Counted from the stretch's first letter, positions 24,050 to 35,920 are shown. The stretch: DNA of 64,000 nt from Aquilaria yunnanensis (GCA_039654915.1 CM077596.1:8556001-8620000); one strand, 5' to 3'. Notes: a model not told the origin generated them from the letters alone. Program-made: numbers and translations.

Positions 24050-24880
24050 GTCCAATCAAACTTCTAAGTTTTCTTGGTCGAGGCTGTCAATGGTGTAGCT
24101 ACCACAGAGAATTTCTTTGTGAACCTCCTATAGTAGCTTGCCAGGCCCAAGAAACTTATAACTTCTCTAACTGTAGTTGGTCTTTTCCACTCAACCACTG
24201 CTTGAACCTTTTCAACGTCAACTGATAAACCTTGAGCACTGATGATATGCCCCAGAAACTGTATCATTTTAGACCAAACTCATGCTTAAATAACTTTGCA
24301 TAATACTGATTATCCATTAGTACTTACAAAACTGTTCTAAGGTGCTCCTTATACTCATGCATAGACTATGAGTATACCAAAATGTTATTGATGAAGACTT
24401 TAATAAACCGATCAAAGAACAGTCTAAAGATCCTATTCATGGCTTCCATGAACATTGCCGGGGCATTGGTCACACCAAATGACGTAACTGTATGCTCGTA
24501 GTATCCATATCTTGTCCTGAAGGCCGTTTTCAGGATATCTTCCTCTTTAACTCTGATCTGGAAATATCCAAACCGGAGGTCAACCCTAGAAAACACCTTC
24601 TCTCCCTTGAGCCTATCAAACAAGTCATCGATCCTAGGAAGCAGATACTTATTCTTGACTGTTACTGTATTCAACTTCCTGTAGTCGATACACAATTCAA
24701 AGTTCCATCATTCTTCTTCACAAACAACACCAAGGCTCCCCACAATAATACACCAGGCCTTATAAAGCCTTTCTCTAACAGTTCCTCCAACTGGTTCTTT
24801 AACTCATCCATCTCAAGAGCTGACATTCAGTAAGGTGGTATCGAAATAGGTTCTGCTCCAAGCTAAAGATGGATAGAAAA
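24050..24880 (-). pseudogene. Reverse transcriptase of Tekay-2
   Basis: The frame 24695-24366 includes [35 protein letters not shown] and the YGYYEHTV block. The catalytic box, normally FIDDI, reads FINNI (codons at 24384-24389), so both metal-binding aspartates are Asn. The following frame (24267-24064) holds FLGHIISAQGLSVD and LGLASYYRRF. With FINN at the active centre the enzyme could not polymerise even if the stops were absent. Confidence 0.88.
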
Positions 24881-24881
24881 C

Positions 24882-25410
24882 TCAGTGTTCCTCTTGGGTG
24901 GTAACCCAGGTAACTCCACTGGAAATATATTTAGGTAACTGATTGGCTATAGAGATTTCCTCAAGTTCTTCCTCTATCGCCACCCCATTCAAAGAATAAT
25001 ATTCCTCCTCGTTGACTATGGGGATGGTATCCATACATCTAAGGTGCAAACTCTTAGCACTAGATGCTAACCTTCTTGTGCAAGTCATTCTAGCTCCATG
25101 AGGATCAGTAATGTCGACTAAGTGACTAGCACAGTCAATCTGTACCTTGTGCTTGTTTAGCCAATCAATTCCCAATACTAGGTCATAAGACCTCAATTCT
25201 ATCACCCACAATTCAAAAGAGAAATCATGGTCGCCTAACTACAAGGGATACCTAGTAATCAATTCATTGGTCACAATAAAACTTTTTCCTACAGTCCTGA
25301 TGAGTCTTAACTCATTTAAGATTTTTCACGGCAATTTAAGTCTATCTACCAAGGTAGATGATATGACAGAAAGAGTAGCTCCAATATTGAAAAGTACTTT
25401 AGCACTACCG
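24882..25410 (-). pseudogene. Aspartic protease of Tekay-2
   Basis: The active-site loop reads NIGATLS (codons around 25377-25388), where the family has DTGATHS. The catalytic Asp is replaced by Asn. Downstream the open frame 25211-24882 shows YDLVLGIDWLNKHKVQIDC, the standard protease C-terminal block, intact. The loss matches the Asp-to-Asn changes elsewhere in this element. Confidence 0.85.
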
Positions 25411-25419
25411 TTCTGAAAA

Positions 25420-26714
25420 GTAAAATTACCTCAAACGGCAACCTGCTCTTTGGTAACTTGACTAGCCAGGGTGAAAACCCTTGGATCAACTACTGCTATG
25501 GCTACACCAGGTCAATTTCCTATGGCAAGGGGTGGATTTCTAGGGGGGCCCGACAAGGATCAAGCCTGCAAGCATTCCCTTGCCCAATGACCTCTCTGAC
25601 CAGAAATGTTATAGACATCTGTCCCCAACGTACATGGCTCCGTGCCATGGAACCTTCTACACTTAGGGCACAAACCCATTTTACTTCTCTTGAAGGGACC
25701 TTGATTCTCAGTCATCCTTGCTACCATTGGTTGCTTCCCAACATTCTTTCCTTAGTTGGCTGGTCCAACCTCCACATTTTTGCTTAGTGCCCTCGAGTTT
25801 TCAATTTCTCTTTCTAAGGCCAACACCTTTTGAACTACTTGGCGATAACCCAAGATGTCCATAGTTGCCATATACCTTCGAAGTATAGGCTTAAGGCCTT
25901 CAAAAAATTCTTGGCCTTCAACTCATCATTCCTGGCCATATAGGGAGCATACCAAATGAGTGAATTGTAGCGCTGCTCATACTCCCTCACTGACATTTCT
26001 CCCTGAACCAGATTCTCAAACTAGATCCTCTTTTGATCCTATGCAACTTCACTAATATATTCCTATTGAAACTTCCTCTTGAAGTCTGACCACTTGAGCA
26101 CTTTTTTCTTGTGCTTTGGTCGAGTGTCATTACTCTCCCTTAACATCTCCATCACATCATCCACCAAAGACTAGCCTTCCCTTTCAAAAAGAAAGGTACT
26201 AAGGCCATTATTTGCTCTGACTTGTAGCCTCCACATGTGAACAACCGATTCATCCTAGATAACCAATCCTCTGCTAGATCGAGGTCACCTATCCCATCAA
26301 AACTGGGTGGGTCAATAGTCTTAAACTCTCAAGTAGTCTCATCTGATGTAGGGTGTCTCCCCTCTTTGGAGCCTCAATCACCTTCAGCTCCTCCTTAGGC
26401 TTATAAACATGATATCTTCTCTCATGGGCCCTAGGCACTTGCCGATGCTTGACATGCCTCTCTTAAACTTGGGCTAGTTCATTCCCTTGGTCATTTTCTT
26501 CTTGGACAACTTCTATGTCCTCATGATCTTGGAACAACTCATTCATGATAGTAGTCATGCCTTGTGCCACTTGTGTCATAGTCTGAGTTAACCCTTGAAG
26601 CACCCTAGATATCTCATCCAGCCTTGCCACAACTGGATCATTAGAACCTTTACCAAGTTCCTCAGCTCCTCTCGAAGCTCCTGACCTAGTGTCAACCATA
26701 GCAACTGTTACCAC
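25420..26714 (-). pseudogene. gag of Tekay-2
   Basis: An ATG near 26700 (MVDTRSGASRG) begins the capsid polyprotein, the common start for chromoviruses. The N-terminal 80 residues are open (26714-26463). Near 25690-25560 two knuckle-like units appear: CPKCRRFHGTEPC, then GQRGHWARECL, whose first Cys is lost (YNI for YNC). Middle parts are broken by stops. The protein would coat element RNA; no complete product is possible. Confidence 0.8.
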
Positions 26715-26740
26715 CTCACAAAATGGGAGAATTACAAGTG

Positions 26741-29150
26741 TGTCATAATGGCTACAAACCGTTATATTGTATAATTCTCACCATAGTGATTGTAGTGTGG
26801 GGGGTAAAAGGTATGATCAACACCTCCTTAAAAGTGTTCCAAGTTGGTAACTTGGTCCCCAAGAAAAGCCTTAAGGATTGCTTGTTTGTCAAGCAACCTA
26901 TGGACTTTTTTGTAAGATTTTGAAAATTCGGGTACTCAATTGAAAAAATTTCACAAAAGAGATTTGGAGAGTTCTGGGAAGGATATGAATGGTATGAAAG
27001 TGCTATTGGAGGACCAAATTGCTTATGGAAGACAACTAAGGACAAAGAAAACACAAAAAGGCATAAAGGACCTAAGTGTTCTAATGTAGGCCTTAAGATG
27101 TGTATGTCTATGACTTAAGTCAAATGGAAGTTTTGTGGGGTTATCCCACATAAGGAGGGCTGCTAAAGGAAGATAAGGATGGTCAAATGTGGGCCAAGAG
27201 ATTAAGACTAAGAAACCATAGTCTTGTAGCAAGGAAAATGACATAAGACAAGGTTAAGACTACTTAAGTGTGTTTAGTGTACTTTTGACTATTTAAGTAG
27301 TCAAGACCACCTTTGCTCTCTAAATTTCGGCCTCCACCAACAAAAAGAAAGCCAGCCCTCTCCCCCAAACTTCCTCCATAGCCACCATACCATCAAACTC
27401 AAAACTACTTGCAATTGAAGTCAAGGAAGCACAATTGGAAGCTATTTGGTACTATTGCTTGAGTGCACCTAGGATCAAGCTCCAATTTCAGCATACCCAT
27501 CAAGGTAAGGGTTCTCTTGCTCTCATGGGTTTTTTTTTGTATTTTCAAACATCCATGGAGCTAGGGCTAAGCTTGGAAGAGAGCCATGAGCTTGATGAAC
27601 CAAGCTTAGTGGGGGGAGTGCACTTTTTGAAGGTTTTGTGACCTAGTGTGAAGTGCACAATGATGGCAGTAAAGTGAGGGTTTCTAGAGCCCAAATTTAG
27701 TACTAACTAGTGTTAAAATCCTCCTAAGGCAAAGCATTAGCTTGAGGAGGGCTGCCATAGTGATTTGGTTATGTTTATTATGTGTTTTATGGACTAACCT
27801 ATAGTATATGTTGCTGCCACATTTCATGTGTTTGTTGTTTGTGTTTGGCTGCTGCATTTGGTTGCTATATCTTGTATATATGCATTGTGGTTTTTTTGTT
27901 TTAGTGTCTTTGGATGCAGGTTTTAATGAGGATCACATTACCTTAAGAAATCAAGTGTTACCCTTACTAAGTTTCTCAATGAAACTTACTCCCCTCAATT
28001 CTGTCATTTCAGGTCCAGCAGAAAGATCACATTCAAACTAACCTTTTTGGTTTGATTTTTAATCTGAAATTTCAGGTACATGAACTTCCATATGTCTAGT
28101 TGTGATCTGGAAATTTTGGTGATTTTAGGAGCACATTTGGTATTTTTAATGGTGGTACTTATTGTGTTGTGCAGCAGCTGTCCAGCATCCTGTTTTTGGA
28201 GTCCATTGTGTCTCAGGACCTCCTGTAACATAGGGTGCGTATTTAGCTGAGTTAAGACCATATTTTAGTGAATGTATGCATGCACATGTAGTGTATGTAA
28301 AATGAGACAAGTATGAGAACATTTGAGTAATGTTTTGGCTATGTAAGTGATGTGGTGCAAAGCTGCCTAAGTGTGAATGATGGGCTGCTTACTTGTAAAT
28401 TCTGTTTTGACCACATAAAGTTGTTAAAAGAAAGGGAATGTAATTCCTATGTGTAATTGACATATATGGGATAGCCTTGGAGGGCTTTCCCCTTGTGAAT
28501 GAAGTGTTTGCATGGTTTGGAAAAATTGTATGGGCAAAATGGTCCAAAAGTTACCAGAATTTTGACTCTGGACCTAAAGTTTAATATCTCCCTGTGTAGA
28601 ATGAATCTTGGTATGAAATTTTGACCACACCTAGAGGCCATCTAGAGGGTTAACTTGGATTTGGAATTTATGGATTTAGATCCCTGTAGCCAAATATATG
28701 ACGTTGCAAAGTTGGCTTAGTTACTGTTCATTTGGTCAGAATTTTGTAACCAACTTAAAAAATCCATAACTTGGTCCATAGGTGGGCTATTGATGTAAAA
28801 AAAAATTCTTTGGTTTTCTATAAGTCTCCACTTGATAATGGAGCAAATAAAACATGGGGGTATGTGGCTAGAATGATACAGTTTATTACTGGAAGTTACA
28901 GGTGCAGTAGCTGGTCACTAGAACTTAAGAAGATTGCCTAATGTTTGGAAGCCAAAACTAAGACTTGTGCTAGTGTTTTCCTTCTTAGCTGTCATAGTGT
29001 GCATAAATGTAAATATGTGTGTTATGGTTAGACCAATATGTATGTATTTACATAATGCTCAAGAGGGTCACTTGAGTATGTACACTAGGAGTGTTGTTCT
29101 GATGACCTACAGGACACACCAAACCTGGGAGTTTAAATGCACAATTTTAG
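26741..29150 (+). repeat. Probable solo LTR in the Tekay-2 leader
   Basis: The Tekay-2 leader is interrupted by about 2.4 kb that reads as an LTR on the plus strand: a start TGTCATAATGG at 26741, a TATA-like actatttaag at about 27287, a pyrimidine-rich leader and a GGTAAG-type donor near 27506. The length equals the Tekay-2 LTR, but the sequence differs. The right edge is not resolved (29126-29160) and I could not confirm a target duplication. Confidence 0.45.
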
Positions 29151-29301
29151 CACCATAACTGGACTACCTCAGAGTGGGTAACAGCAACCTACAACCAAAG
29201 CCACATTCCCCAGATGTTGGTTAGTACTAAGTATCCTAGCACATGGACTTCCAAAACTATATCTCAGTCTTAGCCTCCAATGTCTACGAATTGAGCTCTA
29301 A

Positions 29302-29314
29302 GCTCTGATATCAA
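29302..29314 (-). other. Primer-binding site of Tekay-2 (tRNA-iMet type)
   Basis: On the minus strand the sequence is TTGATATCAGAGC, one base from the classic TTGGTATCAGAGC site complementary to initiator tRNA-Met. It lies four bases inside the 5' LTR edge at 29319, confirming a minus-strand element. Confidence 0.85.
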
Positions 29315-29318
29315 AAAC

Positions 29319-31705
29319 TGACATGGCCGTCCATGACCCTACCTAGGAAGCTTGTGAGAATTGGTCTCTCGGTGGTTGCATTGGCTAGCTGTATATGTTT
29401 GCTGATTGAAACTCTGTAAAACTAGTTGATTAAACCTAGAATATGCAGAATGCATGCTCTTTATGCTTTGGTTGGAGTAAATGAACACTATAAAAGCATT
29501 CACTTGGCCAAGATACTTTTCATAGGAAACAAGTTCAAATAGCCAAAGTATACAAAATCAACATTTGTGTGATTAATACTACACATAACAATCGTGTGAG
29601 GATATTCAACAAAAAGTATACTAATGCTCCTCACCCAAGAGCAACCGTAGAGTCTAGGACTTCATCATAGACAAGGGAGGAGTACTATATATACAAGTCT
29701 CGACCGAGATCTTCTCAAACTAACTCCCACCTTGAAGGTATATCCAAGTGGGAAATCATAAAAGTCCTATCCACATGTTGCGAGGCTCTACAGCCAAGAA
29801 AAATACTATAGCTAGTACTGTTACTTAACCAACAAGTAACCCAAGTAGGCTAGAATCATCAACATTTTCAAACGAGGTACCTGCAACCACAAACTATCAT
29901 GACAACCCTTAACGGTTATTCGGCCCAACAACGCCAAAATCTAAACAACATAACTAGGGAGTGAGAATTCAAAAATTCTCAGTAAGAGTCTTCACGTCAC
30001 CTACAAGAAAAAGTTACTAAGGAGAACACATACGTGAATATATGTAATCTGCTGTGAGCTCATACAGCCTGAGGCTAGACTTATGCACATATGTCTCAGT
30101 ACCTTGGGACTTATCCTTAACCTAGTTCTTAAACTACAAGGAAGAGCCTTCCTTACTAGTAAGCAGAGCTTACTAGCCTAACTAGTGATGATTCACTAGT
30201 TGAAACTTCTTTATGTTGTACAGGGGCTTTATGGTGGGACTATTGTTGACTAGGGCACAAAAACCCACTAGGCTGTAAAGACCCACTAGGTGCACTAAGG
30301 TTTCATATCGCAACCTCATGCCCAACGGCACGACTAGGTCATCGATGGTACTAAACCTTTCACCCAAGCTAGTGATACTTGGTTGTGGCCCTTTTTACCT
30401 AGTTTTCTTTTTTATGGTGAAAGTAACCATAAAAACTCAAGAAAGCTCCTAGGTTTCGGAGGCATTTTGGAAGCCTCAGAGTACCCCCGAAATACTTAGA
30501 CCCCTAGGTACCCTAAGGACTGCCTTAGGCCTCCCCTCAAACCTTTTAGCAACATTAAAAAATTTTAACCCTCGCAACTGTGGTGATGCATCACCACAAC
30601 TGTAAACACTTAGATACATTTTCGTGATACTAGCGATGTGTCACCAATACCTACGATGTCTAGAATTATCTAGTTTTACTATTACAACCTTTGAAGACTT
30701 ACCAAACATGTTAAACATGGTTGGATGGCTTCCAAACTTCACATACCTATAAAACATGTTGCAAAGACCACAACCAACTATCACAAGCATTCCTATGATG
30801 TATTATAACATCATTCCGATCTCCAAAAAACTACTAGCCCACAATGAACAACCTAGGCCACTAACTAATGCTCTTGTCAACACTACTTGAATTCATCAAG
30901 CAATCATACTCCAATAGCATTAATCAAACTTGAAAACATAACTCCCTTACCTTAGCTTCAACTCACAAGCAAGAATCAATCCACCCTTCACCAAGAACCA
31001 AAGTTCCACAAAGTTCTTCCTAGTTCCAAGCAACCAAAGGCACAAAATACAAAATCATTAACTTCTAAATAAAACCCAAGTTTCCAATCAACTAATAAAT
31101 AAGAATTCACTATAGAATCATAAGTTACCTCACATAAAAAATAAGGGATGGCTGGAAACATGGTTCCAAGCTCCAAAAACATAAAATTCTTCTTGTAACA
31201 AGGTTCCTATAGCATAAGCACCCTTGGTAGCTTCAATTTTCACCATAACCTTGTGATTTTGAGCTAGAATTCTTGATGAAATCAAGAGAGGAAGGATGAA
31301 CCCGGGTTTGGGTGAGAAATGACAGCCTTCCTTGACTTTACCAAGCTTTATAAGCTTCAAAACCAACAAGCCACCAAAGTATTTAAAAAGTCAAAAAATG
31401 CCCCATTCCTTTAGGTAATCATAGTCAAACTTGGTCAAATCTTGTTTATTTAAACTAAACTTGGGTTAAAAGTAAAATTTTGGTTTTCAAAACTTATTTT
31501 TAACACTCAGAACCCGGCCCGACCTTGGGAATGAAAAATTACCATTTTACCCCCAAACTTCATTTAGTGCCTTAACCTTCTCGGAACTTAGTGAACTTTG
31601 CTAAACTAACCTATTCTTGCTATGTGAACTTGAAACAATGTTCCAAATAAAGCTTCAAATACTTTACCTACCTCAAATGAGCTTCTAGCTAAGCAAATCA
31701 TAACA
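29319..31705 (-). repeat. 5' LTR of Tekay-2 (right copy)
   Basis: This 2387-bp copy aligns along its full length with 19626-22010, with scattered substitutions and small indels. Its outer edge is followed by the ACAAG target duplication. A short direct comparison at the TG edge shows roughly one difference per ten bases, so the insertion is not recent. Confidence 0.9.
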
Positions 31706-31710
31706 ACAAG

Positions 31711-31870
31711 AGAACTAGGGCAAACAGGAGAAGTAAGAACTTCTCCCCAAGGGAAAGGATATATAAGCCTAGGGTTCGACTTCCAAGTACAATTAATTGA
31801 CTGTCTATCTGAAATTACAACTGAGAAATGAGGGAACATATAAAAGGTTGACACGTGGCCTAGGGGATAA
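31711..31870 (-). promoter_or_regulatory. Possible promoter of the Tat-A antisense ORF
   Basis: On the minus strand this segment contains gcttatatatcc (TATA-like, about 31757-31768) and lies upstream of the antisense ORF start once Tekay-2 is removed. A polypurine-like aggggataa (31862-31870) on the plus strand ends it, just before the probable 3' LTR. Promoter activity is inference from position. Confidence 0.3.
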
Positions 31871-32756
31871 TGTATGTAGACATCAAATTGATGGGACCCT
31901 CGATCACTACAATTTCATGAGAATCTAGGAAAAGCTTGATTTGTTAGAGGAGGGTGAAACACCACAAATTTTAGAAAGAATAAAATCCAAATGTCCCAGG
32001 TCACAAATGGACTTCAGACTTTGGATGGGGCCATGTGATGGCCAAAGGTACAAAGGTAACTCGAGCCTTAATGAAAGATACCAGGGTACCTCGGGGACTA
32101 GTCAGAGGTGCCAACTGGCCTTCATTATGGACCTTATTAAAAGTAACATCACTAAAAGTAACCTTGGTCATAATAGGGTTACAACTTTGGAAGGTGCCTA
32201 GAATAAACAAAAACCAACGGAGTAGCCAAGTTACCTTACTAACACAGGTGAACACTGGATCAACAATAAGGTACCCCCAATGGTAGTCGAAGTAACTGCA
32301 ATCTACACCTTGTTAGGTGGCCTACAAAGGATTCCTAAAATATAAAAATGATTTCTGGGCAAGACGATCAGTTAACAAGTGTCAAAATGTTCCAAGTCGG
32401 ATAGTATTAGGTGTGGTCCCTTGAATTAAGAACCCAGATGGACATGTGTCCCAAAAACTCTAAAAGACATAGTAACAGATATCAACTTTTAGCCCTATAA
32501 AAGAGGAGGCATGGTCTTGTGGAACTCTTGATGTAGTTTCTCTTACATCTTTTCCAGTAAGGAGTGCTTTAAAGCATTGAACTTGTCATTCTCAAAACTA
32601 TAGGGGCTTTCCCTCATCCCAAGTCACACAACAGAGGCCCTATTTCTTATCCTTTAGGAAGCTCTTGCTGCCTTAGGGTTACTCCTGTGGAAGCATCAGT
32701 TTTATGATCCTTTCAATCAATTCCATTGGTAAGGTGTGATCTCCTGGTCTCCATCA
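31871..32756 (+). repeat. Probable 3' LTR of Tat-A
   Basis: It starts TGTATGTAGACATC after a purine run and ends CTCCATCA. A TATA box CTATAAAAG (32495-32503) is followed by a pyrimidine-rich leader, as in other Tat LTRs. The ending CATCA followed by TTT mirrors the Tat-3 LTR edge at 62197. No second copy lies in the window, so both edges are tentative. Confidence 0.5.
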
Positions 32757-32760
32757 TTTC

Positions 32761-33390
32761 GTGGGTTCCCACTGACAGCACCAAGTTAATACCCAAAGTG
32801 GTTCAAATGGGATGCCCGAGACCCCTAGAGATGAGTCCACCTATAAGCAAATACAGGGTTAGAGGTATCAAAAGTATGCGCCTAAGGAAGACTCTATGAT
32901 GCTTAAGTTAGTACCAATTTGTGAGAGTGGAGAGAGCTTAGACAAAGCTACAAGTGTACTGTAGTGTGTACCTAGTGTCCTTTGGTAGGAAGCCTCTGAT
33001 AGGCCCCAAGATATAGCTTGGCATGGAGGAAACTCCTCCCATGGAGTGATCATCTACATAACCATGGGGATCTTCCATAGCTTGTGCTTCCTTAGCTAAC
33101 AGTCAATCCATTAGCTCTTTAACCCATGAAGCACCCACTCAATGGGTTGTGTAGTCCTTGTCTTTAGTCCAGTTTATGGGGCCAATCTAACACAGTCGCA
33201 ATCCTGCTTTCAGTGGGTTTAACCCCTCCAATGAGTCAGAGCCAATCTAGGTATCTCATATATCATTATGATATAATCGTAGCATTATGTGCTGGTATAA
33301 GTTTATGTGTATTCTTCTGAAGGCAATGAGGGGCTAGGCAATGGTATGACTGTGACTCTCGTCCAGCAATCCGACGAGTATAGGACTAAC
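32761..33390 (-). repeat. Minus-strand Tat-type primer site and adjoining LTR fragment
   Basis: On the minus strand 32784-32761 reads TTGGTGCTGTCAGTGGGAAC followed by CCAC, close to the Tat primer site TGGCGCCGTCTGTGGGAA. The bases to the right (32785 to about 33390) would then be the 5' LTR end of a second, minus-oriented Tat element whose internal part is gone or lies under Tat-A. The outer edge is not defined. Confidence 0.4.
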
Positions 33391-34466
33391 AATTAATAAT
33401 TACCATCAAAATTAGCATAAAGCAAGTTTGACGGGGGATCATTAAGTCGAGAGCTCAAAATTATTGATTGATTGATCCTTAAACAAGACCTTTTGAACGA
33501 GGTTTGTAATCCCATATGGGATATAGTACGTAGCAATGGAAAAAAAAAATTGTAGACCTACGATACATTTATAAAAGTGGATTTTACAAAACGATATATC
33601 AAATTATAATCGAGTTAGAATATAGATATTATTAGGTGGAATCGAAAAAAAACAAACAAAACAACAAGTAAATTTGTTTTTCTTCGATCGTGACAATTCG
33701 ACTTACTTTCCACTTTCAATTTCAAGACACAACTGCTGACTACAATTTTTTCAATCTTCACTTTTCTTTCTCACCACACGCCACCCACAAATCTCCAAAA
33801 CCAACCCATATTTATGGCACTACAAAAAGCAAGCTACATCAAAATTCGAAAAGTTAATCCAAAACAAAATCTAAATACTAAACTTACATAAACACCAAAA
33901 ATTACTTGGTCTCCAAGAAAATATTGCACATGTCTTTAACTTTAATTTGCAATTCAGTAAGAAATTTTCAAACTTCTCAAATCTCTCGCTACTGATGAGC
34001 ATTATTCGGACAAAACAAAACAAAAATTAAAAATTTAGTTACATTTTGATAAAATCATTCGATTTCTTTTCTAGTTTGGTTGGTTCAGACGAAAACTGAA
34101 TTTTATATTCAATATCAGATCCGTTATTAGATCATACACTTACTGAATAAACTAAATAGTAATAAATATTTTATCATTATCTATAATGACCATAAATATA
34201 GAAAGTTATTTTCTACTAATTTTTTGTGACCACCTCATCTAAAATAGTTTTGATTTCATTGGCAACCTCAAGTTTTAAGAAAATGTGAGAAATTCTAGAA
34301 GTTGGATTTTATTGTGGCATTTTATCCACAAATTAAGTCAAAGATTTATTGGGGCAAATATTTGCAATGTGGCATTATATTGTGTATGGGAAGGAAAATT
34401 TCATGCATAAAAAAAATGAAGTGGCGGTAATATGGTGGAGTGGCAAAGCAATACATGCTATGAGGG
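33391..34466. other. No gene recognised
   Basis: AT-rich sequence with no supported coding frame, RNA gene or clear repeat structure. Composition differs from the LTR-rich left half. Confidence 0.4.
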
Positions 34467-34474
34467 GGTGGAAA

Positions 34475-35010
34475 TAGAGATGTCAATGGATGTCCAATTC
34501 GACGGGCATTCGGTTGCATCGATCTGACGGGTCGGGTTTTTTTAGTAATTGATCGGGTTTGGGTCATATTTCTTTTTCCACCCGCCATCCGATTTGGGTA
34601 GCATGCAGATTTATGGTTCACCTGGCCCACATCCGACCAATGTATATATGTGGGCACGTGTATATAACATATTAGTATTAGTTATGTGATGAAAATAAAT
34701 ATATAACAAATAAGTTATATGGAATTAAAAACAAGCACAGGTTGCTTTAATAGATAAAGTATAATGAATGTTTTTAACAGTAATAAATGTAAGATTAAAC
34801 CTGACATGATTTAATAAAATTGTGGTTGTAGAGGTGTAGTGGGTGGATGGGTTTTACCAGGCCCAATCTGTCTGAAAATGTGTAAGATATGGATGTATAA
34901 ATTATCCATCCAATGGGTCATGGGTAGGATGCGGGTAGAGCGTTCAAAGGTTATAGGTAGATTGTGGAAATACTTTTATCCAACCCAAATCCGGCCTATT
35001 GACATGCCTA
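34475..35010. mobile_element. hAT-like non-autonomous element (MITE-like)
   Basis: The left end tagagatgtcaatgg and right end ctattgacatgccta are inverted copies with few differences, the 'gatgtcaatgg' type common in plant hAT-derived elements. Flanks gTGGAAAT (34468-34475) and aTGGAAAT (35011-35018) match at seven of eight bases, fitting an 8-bp target duplication that overlaps the left edge by one base. The interior holds family-typical cgggt/gggtttgggtc runs. No transposase is encoded. Confidence 0.6.
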
Positions 35011-35132
35011 ATGGAAATGCATGAGTGGTGGAAAAACATGAGCAATTCATGCATGGCATGAAATGTGGTTTAGTGCACAAGCAATTATACATGAAATACG
35101 TACACACATGGTGACAAAGGAGGACTAGGTGC

Positions 35133-35920
35133 AAGGACGTAGCCAGAAATTGAGCTTGAGGGGTAGGGGCATGGTGTAGGTGAGTTGTTAATATATATAA
35201 ATTAACAATCAATAATAGAAAATATTAAATAATATTATATATAGACACATGAAATTTGAAAGTTTACATTAATTAAGTTCATTTAAAAAGTTTATAACTC
35301 AAAATTCAATAGACACTTTACATATATAGACACATCAATTCGAAAGTTTATAATAATTAAGTTCAATTCAAAAATTCAATTTGAAATTAGCAATTTTTTT
35401 TATGAATGAAATAAGTTCAATTTATAGAGTAAAAATGGTTATTTGAATTTTCTATTAATTATAAAAAAATTATTATATAAATTAAATTTATTATATAACA
35501 GTTATCGAATAGTTCAAAATATGATCTAAAAAGTTGTTATCAGGCAAATACTTTGAGTTAACAATTTCATGCAACAAAACCAAAATGAAACATTTTTAAT
35601 AGATTTAGGACTAAAATAAAATATTTTTAATATGGTTAGAACTAAAACAAAATGTTCAATAGGTCATGAATTAAAATGAAATAATAATTAAAGGTTAGGG
35701 ACTATCATGCAATTTGCTCAATAAGAAAATAAGAGATCACAGTGAAACCTTAAAAGGATAAAATATACTAGAGCTCCTTATTCCTTATTAACCATAAAAT
35801 TTATAGATAGGTACTAACTTTAGTTTTTTTATAATTTTATCACATATCCAACAATCCAATGAAAATTTTTTAAATTCTAGGGGTGGCTGCCACCTCCTGC
35901 CCCTAAGAAGCTATGCCTTA
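35133..35920. mobile_element. Short non-autonomous DNA element with degenerate inverted ends
   Basis: The left end aaggacgtagccaga and right end (reverse complement) aaggcatagcttctt form degenerate inverted repeats. Flanks actaggtg and actagtgg look like an imperfect 8-bp duplication. The 790-bp interior is AT-rich and contains a partial tandem duplication of a segment with 'atatatagacacat..gaaagttta' at about 35237 and 35325. No coding capacity. A hAT or Mutator origin is inference. Confidence 0.4.

Larger units (their letters stand above)
19626..31705 (-). mobile_element. Complete Tekay-like chromovirus (Tekay-2)
   Basis: A full-structure Ty3/gypsy element on the minus strand: LTRs of 2385 and 2387 bp, both starting TGACATGGCC and ending ATAACA on the plus strand, with a perfect 5-bp target duplication ACAAG (19621-19625 and 31706-31710). 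Primer-binding site, gag, protease, reverse transcriptase, RNase H, integrase, chromodomain and polypurine tract occur in order from right to left. A solo LTR of another element sits in its leader. Coding parts are degraded and several catalytic residues are lost. Confidence 0.9.
5897..32756 (+). mobile_element. Tat-lineage retrotransposon (Tat-A), split by nested insertions
   Basis: Pieces of one Tat-type element can be read in order on the plus strand: second RNase H and integrase (5905-7690), spacer (14684-15170), antisense ORF (15170-17440 and 19246-19439), antisense upstream region (31711-31870) and a probable 3' LTR (31871-32756). The gaps are filled by an Athila element, a solo LTR and Tekay-2. 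The Tekay-2 target duplication (ACAAG at 19621-19625 and 31706-31710) shows that 19625 and 31706 were once adjacent. Colinearity of the remaining pieces is inference. Confidence 0.6.
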
